From Ovis canadensis (taxonomy: Eukaryota; Chordata; Mammalia; Artiodactyla; Bovidae), in assembly GCF_042477335.2 (NCBI RefSeq), contig NC_091246.1, positions 18,163,001-18,227,000 of the forward strand: a stretch of DNA of 64,000 nt, read 5' to 3'. Under the pieces are notes generated by a model. The model had not been told where the DNA came from and searched no databases. It saw only the letters and a program-made list of their open reading frames with translations. Positions 24,025 through 35,167 of this stretch are shown piece after piece. The translations under genes and the position numbers were made by a program. The stretch's first letter is position 1. Each line of letters begins with the position of its first letter.

Positions 24025-26509
24025 AACCAGCTATAGAGTGTTATATATCAAAGCAATTTCCAAGCAAAGCCTTTTGGGTAATTCCTAATTTAAAAGGTCT
24101 CAATATAATGATAATCAGTAGAGCCATGGCCTCTACCAGGGTCTCTAAGGCCACAGCTACCTGAATTCTGTAATTAGAAGATGCCAGGGTCATCTCAGAG
24201 TAGAACTTCAAGACACTCAGGCTGCACTGACAGAATCAGCTTCTCCGGAGACAGCAACAAAGAAGGGCCATTCTGCTTGTTTGGAAAGAGTCACCTAGGG
24301 TGGAGACCTGGAGTGTTGGTGTCAGTGTTAGCAGGAACAGAAGGACTTGGGGGGAAGCTTACTGAAGCATACTCAGGAACAAATCAACCTGTGACATTTG
24401 AGGGAGAGAAATTCACACTTTTATACTCTCTCAAGGGACACATTCTTTTAACCTCTAACTTTTGAAATTCAGTATTTTTTTTTTTTTTCATATGAACCTG
24501 TCATACTCACAAAGTGTGGGCTTGATGAAGGCAGAATTAGGTGCTTGTGTCCCTTGGTCAAATCACTTAGTCTCTTTGGGGATTTAGGCTCTTTTATTGG
24601 TAGAAATGAACACAACTGATAAGCTTATTTCAGACATTACAGTGTGTGCTGAGAAGAGCAGATTCTTGATACCATAGGTTATTCTCAGTTAGAAATGATT
24701 ACATTTGACTTTGGGGCCACAGACCTTTGTATTTAGAATCAATGGCTGTCTTCTCTGGTGCTTTCATCTCCTTCTTGGCCTCATCTCCTTTCTCCAACAG
24801 ACTATCCTTGTCTCATGTGTACAGGACTTACTGTCACTCATTCCCCAGGAGAACAATCTGAGGGGTTACTTAAGTATGGTGCTCTTGGAAACTGTAGCCT
24901 TCAGTTTCAGAAAGAATGATTTTGGTGGTGGGATTTTAAGCACTGTTTTATAGGTGGATGGTGGGGTGGGGTGGGGCAGGGGATGGAGAGTCAGAGTCAT
25001 AATCACTTCCACAAATCACACTTGGAGTCATAACACCTCCTCCAGGAACTTTCCTTTATATCTACAGGTCAGAGAGATTACTTTGAACTCTGCTAGACTT
25101 GGAATTTTAAAATTTTGGCATGGAAAATTCTTTATAGGCCATGGTTGGTACCAGAAAATGACATTAATAGGTGGCTATCAACAGGCTCTTAATTTTACAG
25201 AGCCATTCTTCCCAGGAGCTCAAATGAACAAAATTTACTTTCAGAAAACCTCAGTGAGTCAGGGAGAGCATATATATAGTCTCTTTTGTGGATAAAGAAA
25301 CGGAGGCAGAAAGTTAGTGGATTATGTGGTTGTCAGATTTGACCCTGGAACCTAGGGACCAGGGTCTCCTTTTGTGGGCCCTGGGCTTCAGAAGTTTGAC
25401 TCTGGCCCACCTCAAACTTCATCCCTCCCTAAGGATGAATGGTCCACAGGACCCAGGGGCCAAGTCACCAAGTTATGAGTAGCTGAGACCCCAGAATTGT
25501 CCTAAGGCCCTTAAGTGCTCTTCCAGGGCCTGCATGGGCCTCCTAACTGGATCCATCCTTAGTGTTGACAGAACCACTGACATGTGGGCCTGTATTCAAA
25601 TCATGGTCTGGAGGGGCTTGTGCAGCTGGGGCTCCAGACACACACCTGCAGGTTCTTCTGGAATATGACAGAGCTGAGGATGGGAAGCAAAGTTGTCCAG
25701 GAGCCTGCTCTCCTGCTCTACCACTTTCTTGTCAAAACTCAAGTCAAAGCAAGTCTGGTCGTGAATCCACCCTTCCCAGTTGCTCCAAAGGTATCTCTGT
25801 CAAGTAGGAGGAACTTATTTTACAGTTTGTTAGCTTTATTTATGAGTTAAATATTGAGAGTTAAAGTATGTGGGCTCCCTTTGTACACTTGCTTCTGTTC
25901 CTCAGATGTTTCGGGCCCTCTTGCTCTTGACTGTCAAGGCCAAAGCCAGAGGAAGAAGCTGGAGAATTGGATGGTTATGTGATTTTCCAAGACTGCGATT
26001 CTCTAGTGGTACTTTGCAAATCTGTAGAAACCAAAATACAAGCCCACGTGTATTTATCTATTACTGCTGACTGACATGGTGAAAATAAAAAGGAAATTAG
26101 TCCACAATGCTGGGTTTTCTGTGGCCTCCTTCTCCCAGTTTGCTAAGGGAAGGAGCAAGACAGTTTTCAGGGGTCCTCCTGGGACTTGGGAGGCCCCAAA
26201 TTGGGAACCCCAAAGGCTCTTGAATTCCAAAGTCAGGGTTTGCGGTGGAAAACAAAACCAGCCAGTTGAACAGAGGACTGTCCATCTTCTCCCCACTCTG
26301 GGCATTTAAAGGAAAAAAAAGACTGAAGGGTTGGCATCCTTAGGGGTTTTAGCCTAGCTTTCTCTTCCCCTTTCCTCTCCTCTCTCCGCCCCCAAGTCCC
26401 TCCAGCTGAGTAAATTAACAAAGGAAACAAAAGTTGCTGAAAGAACTAGTTTAGAGAAAGCGATTTTCACTCGTGCTGTTGGCTGCCCTGAACCTGGACT
26501 AGAGTCTCT
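24025..26509. other. ABCA1 upstream flank without recognised genes
   Basis: About 2.5 kb upstream of the CpG island with no young repeat and only a possible short MIR trace near 25290-25340. Distal regulatory elements could lie here, but none can be named from sequence alone. Confidence 0.5.
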
Positions 26510-26670
26510 GGAGGGCACAGTCCCAAGACCGCCGTTTGCCCCTGTTCCTGCGCTGGCGGGCCGGGCTGGGCCGAGCGGCGCGGACCTACGGCGGGGGTAG
26601 GCCGGCTGCACTCCGCCCCCAGCCCCGCGCGCCGCCGGACGTCGCCCGTTTAAGGGGCGGGACGCGGCTC

Positions 26671-26676
26671 CACGTG
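26671..26676. promoter_or_regulatory. ABCA1: E-box CACGTG
   Basis: A perfect palindromic CACGTG lies about 145 bases before the predicted transcription start. In human ABCA1 the equivalent site binds USF1/USF2 and other bHLH factors. It sits between two GC boxes. Confidence 0.85.
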
Positions 26677-26718
26677 CTTTCTGCTGAGTGACTGAACTAC
26701 ATAAACAGAGGCCGGGAA

Positions 26719-26728
26719 GGGGGCGGGG
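26719..26728 (+). promoter_or_regulatory. ABCA1: GC box (Sp1-type)
   Basis: GGGGGCGGGG at about -100 to -91 from the predicted start. The human promoter has an Sp1/Sp3 site at the same place. Confidence 0.8.
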
Positions 26729-26749
26729 AAGGAGGGAGAGAACAGGCTT

Positions 26750-26765
26750 TGACCGATAGTAACCC
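26750..26765 (+). promoter_or_regulatory. ABCA1: LXR/RXR DR4 element
   Basis: TGACCG, a four-base spacer ATAG, then TAACCC form a direct repeat with spacing 4, the known ABCA1 LXRE, at about -69 to -54. It is the oxysterol and retinoid switch of the gene. Compared with the human element as I remember it, only the last base of the 3' half-site differs (C instead of T). Confidence 0.92.
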
Positions 26766-26787
26766 CAGCGCTCAGCGCCGCCGAATC

Positions 26788-26796
26788 TATAAAAGG
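26788..26796 (+). promoter_or_regulatory. ABCA1: TATA box
   Basis: TATAAAAGG lies 31 to 23 bases upstream of the predicted start at 26819, the usual distance. The flanking bases also match the human gene. Confidence 0.9.
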
Positions 26797-26818
26797 AACT
26801 AGTCGCGGCAAAACCCCG

Positions 26819-27031
26819 GTAATTCCGAGGCAGAGTGAGTGCTGCCGGGGCCGGCAGGGACGCGCCGACACCTCTCTACCCCGGCGCAGGTGGGCAGAAC
26901 AGGGGGCGCCGTGCAACCAGCGCCGCCACAGCCAATTTCTCGGGGCGCTTTGCTCCCTTTACCCCCCTTCTTTTCCGAAGGGTTTTTCAAGGGGTTGGGG
27001 AAAGAGCCACAAACACAAAAGTGGAAAACAG
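26819..27031 (+). other. ABCA1: ABCA1 exon 1 (non-coding 5' UTR)
   Basis: The first exon of the main ABCA1 mRNA is entirely untranslated. The start is placed by the TATA box and by similarity to the start of the human mRNA (GTAATT, here followed by CCGAGG). The end is the junction ACAAAAGTGGAAAACAG followed by GTAAGA, an excellent donor that is also the human exon end. Length is 213 bases, close to the human exon. No ATG occurs within it, so it adds no upstream start codons. The 3' part (CAAACACAAAAGTGG) is clearly conserved while the middle is GC-rich and diverged. The exact 5' end is inferred. Confidence 0.9.
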
Positions 27032-28109
27032 GTAAGAGTCTCTTCAGCGACTTGGACGTTATTGTTTCGTTTCGGGCCGAGGGGACTTTGGGAAGCTCTG
27101 GGTGTCGGGGACTTTAGTCCGAACCCCCACATCCCCACTTCCTGCAGCACAAACGGGCTCGTAAATGTGGAGAGGACGTCCTAGGAGGAGCTCTGGCCAC
27201 CCAAAGACGCGACATCGCTGCTCTCAGGGTTCGCCCGCGGTGGAGCTCGGGGAGCATCTCTGGGCGCGCGGAGACCCGAGCGCAGTAGCTGGGGCGCAGT
27301 GGAATCGGGGGGCTCCTGGTGGTGCTGGAGGCGCTGCTGCCGGAGTAGGGAGAATGGGAGGTCTGGCACTGAGCTATTCCCTTTGTTTGGAAGCGCCTGA
27401 GCCGGTTGGAACCCTCTCTGGCTGCGGCTCGGCCGGCGCCCACCGGGAAAAATGCCAGCCGTCAGAATCCCCTCTGTTCGTAAGGCGCTAGTCCGGGTTG
27501 GGCTCTGATCTGGGGATAGGTCCCCCGCGCCCCTGGACTGGAGCAGCGCTTTCTGGCTCACCAAGAATGCGACTGGGAGGTGTCCCAAACAGAGTCCTTA
27601 GCGCTAGTGCTCTTTTGAGGCCTCGGGGGCTTTGTTTGATCAGGGGGTTCCTGTTCCATAGTCTCCATACGCTTCCAGGAGGTGCTGCCTCTGACGCTGT
27701 GGGAGGCTGGGGATGGGGGTAGGGGAGACGGGCGGGGCGGAGGGACGAGAGTTTTGTTTCTTTAACAAACGTTAGAAGGGTCCCTGCGGAAACCTGGAGC
27801 TGAGGTGACCATTCCCCTGCCCCCCCTTCCCCCCATCTTCCTGCCCTTTGCTGAGTGTCTCTTGGAGCAGCTTCAGGGAGGGCATGGATGGGGAAGCTAG
27901 GGCGAGACGGTGCAGCAGAATGACCGAGAGTAACCCCGGCAGGCGGTGCAGAGCTCGCAGCTCCGCGGGCGGGCTGTGCTTCGTGGTGGGGGGAGGGAGG
28001 GCTGAGCGCCGGCTGCCGGTGGCCACGGGGGGAACTGATCCACAGCGCCTCCTGGCCGGGTGGCCTGGGAATCGGCTCCTTGGCCCGAGTGAGGCCAGGC
28101 TGCAAGAGG

Positions 28110-28935
28110 CTTTGTCGCCTGCTATGGTTCCGACCGAGATCCAAGGAAGACGGGTGATTGTAGACTGGGAGGAAACCTGGGGATCAGGCGAAAGTGCTTC
28201 TGCTTGTGTTTTAGATTGCTTCCCAACTCCCAGAGAGTTGCTAAATGGAAGGTTCTTGGGGCGTGCGTGGGCCAGTATTGTGTGTAGGTGCTTGTTTTTC
28301 AGCACTCATCGAAAAGAAGGGAATAAACAAGATAAAAGAAAACAGGGAGAGAAGGAAAAAGGGAGAGAAAGAAATGTAGCCCTGGAAATAATTGGCCTTT
28401 GTCTTTTGCAAAAGCGATACCATCAGCTTTTAAAACCAGAACTTTTCAGTGAAACAAGGAAGTGAGTGCGTGGTATATACATTCATATAATAGACGATAA
28501 ATTTGATATTTAAAAAATTCCTTGGTGATAAAAATCAGCAAGTCACTTCCTAAGGACCGATTCCCACCTCCCATCAAAGAACACCTCATAAAAATTTGCA
28601 AGTTCAAAAGCAGAGTTTTAATGGCCTTTTAAACAATAGTGTGGGACCCAAACCTAAGTTTCGATCTTTTCAGACAAAATTTAAAACACACCTAAAGAAG
28701 TACTTAGTTTTTTATCTCCCCTTTTATTTCAGCCCATTTTCCTCATACTTACTACGAAATTAATGGAGGCTTTCTGTTGTTCTTGTCATTCTCTTTGAGA
28801 CACTTATCCTAAATCAAGGAAAGTGTGAGAGCAAAGGGAGAAGGTTCTGGAGTAGAACCTCTTCTGATGGTAAATAATTTTCAAGTACAAAGTCTTCCTT
28901 GTCAGCCTATTCCCCAAGTACTCCTTGTTTGTGTT
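28110..28935. other. Intron 1 sequence after the GC-rich block
   Basis: Composition falls from GC-rich to AT-rich. No repeat or exon was recognised. Confidence 0.5.
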
Positions 28936-29055
28936 TTTTTTTTTTTAACTTTTAGTTTTACATTAAAGTATAACTGATTAACAATATTTGATAGTTTCAG
29001 GTGACAACAAAGGAACTTAGTCACACATACATGTATCCATTCCCAAATGCTCCTT
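28936..29055 (-). mobile_element. L1 3'-end fragment
   Basis: A T run followed by TTACATTAAAGTATAACTGA and ACATACATGTATCCATTCCC, the reverse strand of an L1 3' end. Confidence 0.6.
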
Positions 29056-29990
29056 TTATAGGAGCTTTAATGCTTTATGCTTTAAGTTAATTCATGATAG
29101 AGTTTTGGGAAAACATTAGATACACAGAGCAAGAAGCGGTAGAATTGGAGTGACAGCCTTGGATGACCACAGTTCAAGGGGTAAGAATTGCTACTGCAGT
29201 CAGAGTGATTCTTGAGCCCCCTTGCAGGGACCAGCCTGTTGTTCCAGAATGATGTATCTGATTGTGAAATGGACGCTTGTGATATGTGTCTCCCCTTCAG
29301 ATGAGCATTTAAAATCTCAGCTCTCAATTTACATCTACATAGAGGCCTATAATGAACCCTGGATACCTTTTGACTTAGGGCATATTTACAGTTCATGTGA
29401 GACTAGCTTAGATTGGAAAAGGGTGATTAGGGTTTGATTGTTTCCAACCTCTGCTCTTAATGATTACATTATTAAAAATGAATGAAACCAAATAAAACTC
29501 ACTGACACAGTTTTTTATCTTCTGTAGTATTTATCTTGTATGCAGAGAAGTTGTAATATTTTTCGTTTAAATTTTTTTTAGGGGATCTTCCTTCCCATAA
29601 GCTAAGTTGCTTATGCTATATCCCGCATGATTGTAAATTGTTAATACCTTTGCTATTTTTATTTTCAGCTCCTAAAAAATTAAATGGACATTGCCTTAGA
29701 TTCCTTAATAACCCCTTCCTTAATTCCTGAACTTCTGACAGTCTAGAAAATTCTGATAGACATGTCATTTTAGCATTTCTAAAATACTCTAAATTCCAAA
29801 TACATTTTTATTTACTATCTAGATGGTAAAGAAATAATGGAAATTTAATGCTCTTTATGGTTAATTACCTCCATATCAAATTTTAAAGATCTTGCTGAAA
29901 ATTTGTTTTAATTTAACTGTTCTGGAGGAGGGCTTACACTAAAACTGAAACCTTCTTCATATCTGCATGTGGAAATTATCATAAGTGTGG
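29056..29990. other. Intron 1 sequence without recognised features
   Basis: AT-rich; no repeat recognised. Confidence 0.5.
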
Positions 29991-30200
29991 TAGTTACTGC
30001 AATATTTATTTAATAGACACTGTTAAATAGCACCAGGTGCCAAATATTATTACAAATGCTTTTCAAATACTATTTTAATTTTAACCACAAATCCATCTGT
30101 TATCCCTATTTTGCAGACTAAGAAACAGAGAGAGTTTCTGGCCACACACCTTGCAACTGGTAGAGCTAAGTTTTGAACCTATCCAGTGAGCCCCAGAGTT
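29991..30200 (+). mobile_element. MIR SINE
   Basis: TAGCACCAGGTGCCAAATAT, then CTATTTTGCAGACTAAGAAA and GCTAAGTTTTGAACC follow the MIR order. Confidence 0.65.
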
Positions 30201-30919
30201 CTTTGACTCCCACACTAAGCAGTCAAGTGGTACAGTTCCAGTTGCTGTAGGCAGGGGACTTTGCGAGGATGCTCGCTGAGTTCTGGTACATATATCTGCT
30301 CTAGTCCTTAACGGAATCTATAGCCTGTATCTTATTTCCCTTCTTGCTGTGAGTGGGCCAGCCAAATTCTCTTCAGCGTGTTGGGACATTGATTGCGTAG
30401 GGATTGCAACACCATGGAAAGGACAGACAGTAAAATTTGCTCAACTCTAGCTCTTCGTTTAAAATAAAAAATTTACTGGAGTTTCAGTCAAATATTTGTA
30501 AGTCTATAATGATCTCCAAATCTTTCCCTGTGTAATACATAAAAAATGGATAGAGGGTTTGACTGTGAAAGGATAAGGAACAAAAGAAAAGGGGAAGGGA
30601 ACTATTAGCTTAGCTGTCAATCTTTGGTGAATTTTTAAAATTGCTTATTGTACAATATGACTTCTGTTTGTTTTATCCCTCAATATGTCAGAGACCTTCT
30701 GAAATAACCTGTTTTTCTGTTACTGACGTTACTGTCTAGAAATCAAATTTAGCTTTTTTCTTATGGCATCTTTCTCTGAGCAAATACATTTTCAAAGTCA
30801 GCTTAAATAAAGGTGAGACAGAATGGGAAACTTTTTCTTATTAAATTGGTGTAGCACCTTGGACATAACTCTTAGAAAAGGTTTTTCTTGGTAAAAAGTT
30901 ATGCTTATTATTGATTTAC
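30201..30919. other. Intron 1 sequence without recognised features
   Basis: No gene or clear repeat was recognised. Confidence 0.5.
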
Positions 30920-31095
30920 CTTATGCTGGGTGTTTTAAGCATTTTACATGTAATAATTTAGTTCACTCTGTTGAGAACCGCATGAGGTAGATTCTGTTAT
31001 TTTCATTTTACAGACAGGGAAACTGAGGTGTAGACAGGGTAAGTAGCCTAACCATGGAGTTTGTAAGTAAGTACTGAAGCTGAGGTTGCATCCCA
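30920..31095 (+). mobile_element. MIR SINE
   Basis: ATGCTGGGTGTTTTAAGCAT, then ATTTTACAGACAGGGAAACT, a typical MIR core. Confidence 0.7.
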
Positions 31096-34000
31096 GGCAG
31101 TATGGTTTCCATGAATTTACCAATAACAGGGTAAGGGCTTTGTTAAAATATTGAATTTTGACAATGAAATACTTGCTAAAGGCAAAGAATGAGTCTCACT
31201 TTTCATTTGGGTATTTACGACTGAAAATAGTTCCCTGGATAGGTAACCAGCACAGATGTTGTTAGAGAGGCACATTTTAGAAATATCTGAAGCCAGAGTA
31301 AGAAAATCTTGTATGTAAAATTATTTTCAGGTAGAGCCTTTGGTTATTCTGCATTCTGTTGAGACAGTAAGCTGTTTTAAAGCAAAGAGCATTTACTCCG
31401 AGGAGCATCAGACTTGGTTCCTAAAACAAAAGAAAACTTGAAATCCTGTCTTTTTCCATTTTGAAAATTTACTCTAAGACCTGATTTAAATGCCATCCTT
31501 CTCATAAGCTCTCCTGGATTCACACCTTCCTGCCAACACTGAGTTAAAATTAACTCTCCCTTTCTTTTTTGCTCCCATAGGATTGGATCATAGCACTATT
31601 CATGTCATGGGTTTAATTGCATGGTTTTTTTTTTGGTTATAATTAACATTTATTTGTCTGGTTCTTGAGTGTATGCTTCTCTAGGAGGAGGTCTAGGATT
31701 CTTCTAGGATTAAGGTCCTAGAATCCTAGAGAATCCTAATTCTCTAGGATTAAGGTCCCAGTCTTTAATTTACTCTCCTTGATATGGAAGGGGATTCAAT
31801 AAATGCTATCTTGAATAAGTCAAATAGAATGGGAAACTAATGTTGGTTTTCTATATTCTGAAAGATGAATTAAAGTGATGTGATAATCACAGAAAAGCAT
31901 TAGAAGTAGAACTATATGAGAAATAACTAAGGTTAGGTTTATGATAGGTTGAGAAATATTAGTATGTACTTAGCCCAGCTTACTTTTTGTAGAACAAACA
32001 ATTCTGATTCCATTCAGTTTCATTTCTCTTTTTTGAGGCAGCTGTGCTTTGAGAAAGTGATCTAGTCTGTTACATTTCACATTAAACTACATTTATTTGC
32101 ACATTAATTTATTTTTTAAAAAATAAGAATGAGATAAATCACTAAGTAATTTAGAATTTAATTACTTAAAAATCAACATAAATTTTTATGTATAGAATCT
32201 TTTCTTTTATTCATTTTTTATGTGTGTGTTTCTGTATGTGTATATGTGTATTTGTTTAGAATTGCAACATTTTCTATGCTAAATCCAACTTCTAAGAAGC
32301 ATTTGGAATTAAAAACACTTTATTTGGCTACTCTTGAAGTCAAAATGTTTTATGATAACTGGTGTTTAGCACCAGACACTTTGGGGGAAGAATTTTGTAT
32401 ATATAAAACCAATCAGTGGTTATTATTTATTGGGACAGTATTCTGGACTACATGGATAATATGCTGAAAGCTATGGATTCTCTTTTCAGAAAAAATATAC
32501 ACAGGCATGTACACTCCAAATTTTACATATAATTACATACAATTTGATGTAATTATATTCTACATGTAATTCCAGAAACCCACTAAGCAGTCATGTGACC
32601 CTGGGCTAGTCATTTTACTTTTCTAAGATTTAGTTTCTTGATGAAAGAGGCTGAGTACATGACTTTTAAAGAGCCACTCAAGCTTTTATATTTTCTAGAT
32701 GTGTATTTAGGAAAAAGAGTGATTCTTTGATAGGAGCTGCCCAGAGAAATGTCCTGAGGGACAGTCTCAGTACTAGTGTAATAGACTGTGTGGGTTTTGA
32801 GAGGTAGAGTGGAAATACCCATGGAATACATAGGAGTGTTTTGATGAGCGTAATGACAGAAGAAAAGAAGACGGTGGGAGGAGAGGAAGAAGAAGTGAGA
32901 CGGCTTTGGAATTACCTACTTATCCACATTAGGCGGATGAAGACTTGATTCATAGAATCCAAAGAAGAATTTTATCTTAAATGCAAAGGAAAAAGTGGTT
33001 GGTGATCTCAGTAAGTTTCAATGGAGCAAACATGATGGAGTGAGACATAATGAGACATTTGTCTCATTTCCGACTCACCATCTGGAGATTCTCTCTGAAA
33101 GAAAATATTCATTTGGACTCTCCATTCTGGGCATCTCCATTTTGAGTATAGATTTTGTTTTTTATAGTGCAATCCTATGAAGCCAATATATAATAGAAAG
33201 CTAACTGACTTTTGAGATATGTTCATCCTCCAAGAAAGGATGAGAAATAGACTAACCTTAAAAGGATATTTCTAAATATCTCAGAAGACTCTCACTGGGT
33301 GCAGATGGGCAAGACACAAAGTTTTCTAAAGCATTGCTTTGAGTTAGTTGTTTCAAAGATCATAACAAATTAGGACTAGAAGGAACCAGAAGGGAAAAAA
33401 AGGAGCAAGAGGTTTCATGATTGAAACAGGCATGGGAAGAGGGAAGGAACTGCTAAGAAGTTGTTTGGGTTTCATATCCCTCTTTACTCTTGCTCTTCAA
33501 AATTTCTGTAGGATGCCAGATTGGGAATAGTTTTTGTCAAGAGTCAAACCAAGCTTGTTTTCTGGAAGAAGCAAGTCCTCAAGGGTATGGCAGCTTGAAT
33601 TTTATTGGATCTGATATTTAGATGGTCCAAGTTTGACATAAAGGTAACACTAATGGAAGCAGTAGCTTTCCTTGGAGAGGCAGAGAGGATGTAAAGGCCC
33701 AGAAAAATGGCTTCTAGACTGATCTGTAGACTCTTCTCCACTCCCCGATGCAAGGCTTTGGGATGGAAGTGGCAGTTTACTTTAGCTGGAGTGAGGTGTG
33801 ATTTCTGGTATTGGAAGGAGGGAATAGGAAGATATCATAGTTTTAAAATGTGTGTGTGTGTGTATTATTTGTCTATGGCTAATATAAAAAAAAATACCAT
33901 TAAACCGAAATTCATTCCTTTAGCAGGTATTTTTCGAACACCATGTAGAGTACTAGGTGCTGAACAAAAGTCAAAAGACGTTAACGATCTGACACCACAA

Positions 34001-35007
34001 TGATCTTGGCATTCAAGGCTCTTCCAAATAAGACTCTGACCGTTTTGATAGCTTTGTCCTGGACCGTACGAGGCACCCACTGAGCCATCTTTTCTCACTG
34101 GTTATGAGCGCATAGTCTGGCTCAGTAACTGTAACTGACTCCCTTTATGGGTTTTCTTCTTTTCTCTGATTTCTACTTTAAGAACCCCTTCATGCTTTTT
34201 CTGAGCTCATTGTTCTGGAATCTTACATCCATCCTTCGTGGTTGATGGATTTTGTTTACACTGTACCTTCTCCTCTGATTCCTCACTGACAAAAATTTTG
34301 CCCCTTGACCGCAGGTAGATGAGCACAGTGTGGGCTGGGTCTTCCCCTCTGTTACCTCGTTTACTCCTCACTAGAACCTGGAGGTAGGCAGCATGTAAAC
34401 CCCTCAGATTCTTTCAATGGACTCACACTTTTATAGTTATCAATACATATATTTTTTAAAAGTTAACCTTATATCGGTCCTCTAAATTGAAAACTGATGT
34501 CAGTTGTCTGAAATAAAAGGTAATTTTTAAAATAATTAGAATGAAAATGAATTGTTTTTTAAAGTCTGTCTATAAAATAAGCTTGCTTTCTAAAGGCACT
34601 GACTCTGAAACTTGTTCTTACTTTGTTAAAAAAGGGAAATTAAGCACATGTTATAGAAGCATTGAAAAGAAGATCAAACAGAAACTTTCTCCTTAATGTA
34701 ATACAGTTTTTACAAATCTAAAGTGCTGAAAAGAGCATTTTCTCATTGTGTGATTGAGTGTTTAATACTGTGCCTGTCCATCCCCTAAAATCTTCTAAGT
34801 GGAATTTAAATATTGCTTAAATTCATCTCATAAACTTTCCTGCAATTGGGAAAATATTGCGGCTGCCGCATTTTTCTGATGGTACGTCTGATACAGAAAC
34901 TAGTTAAATAATTTGTTCCTGGTTCACGTGCTTCAGTAATGGCAGAGCTGGGGGTTCAAACTTGAGTCTGAAACTCAAGCTGCAGGCAGTTTTCTTAGAC
35001 TCAGAAG
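31096..35007. other. Long repeat-poor intron 1 stretch
   Basis: Nearly 4 kb with only a short MIR core near 32585-32650 and a short TG run at 33849-33863. Open frames are short and show no motif. It could contain intronic regulatory DNA, but this is not shown. Confidence 0.5.
31690..31752. repeat. Local direct and inverted CTAGGATT repeats
   Basis: CTAGGATTAAGGTCC occurs twice about 40 bases apart, with inverted AATCCTAG copies between them, so the segment can fold on itself. Confidence 0.7.
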
Positions 35008-35167
35008 ATCTTTTTAAAAATTTAAAGTCTTTATTGAATTTGCTACAATTTGGTTTTGGTTTTCTGGTGGCCAGGCATGGGGGATCTCAGCTTCCCAACT
35101 AGGGATCAAACCTGCACCCTCTGCATTGGAAGGTGAAGTCTTACCATTGGACTACTAAGGAAGTCCC
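35008..35167 (-). mobile_element. CHR-type SINE
   Basis: CAACTAGGGATCAAACCTGC and ACCATTGGACTACTAAGGAA mark a diverged reverse-strand copy. Confidence 0.7.

Larger units (their letters stand above)
26640..26818 (+). promoter_or_regulatory. ABCA1: ABCA1 proximal promoter
   Basis: This block drives the main ABCA1 transcript. Read 5' to 3' it holds a GC box (26654-26661), a CACGTG E-box (26671-26676), an AP-1-like TGAGTGA (26685-26691), a forkhead-like TAAACA (26702-26707), a second GC box (26719-26728), the DR4 LXR element (26750-26765) and a TATA box (26788-26796). Order and spacing match what I recall of the human ABCA1 promoter. From the family literature, USF-type factors bind the E-box, Sp1 binds the GC box and LXR/RXR binds the DR4, so sterol loading raises transcription. 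Function here is inferred from that conservation. Confidence 0.93.
26510..27550. promoter_or_regulatory. ABCA1: CpG island over the ABCA1 promoter and exon 1
   Basis: Base composition changes abruptly from AT-rich intergenic DNA to GC-rich sequence with frequent CG dinucleotides. High GC continues with fewer CGs to about 28,110. Exon 1 and the first 0.5 kb of intron 1 lie inside. Long open frames on both strands here are a by-product of few AT-rich stop codons. Edges were judged by eye. Confidence 0.8.

Noticed and set aside
27488..28144. A 218-codon open frame on the - strand, with overlapping long frames on both strands, in the GC-rich start of intron 1
   Set aside because: High GC removes stop codons by chance. 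Composition is low-complexity (Pro, Arg, Ser, Ala), no domain is visible, and it lies within the ABCA1 CpG island and intron.
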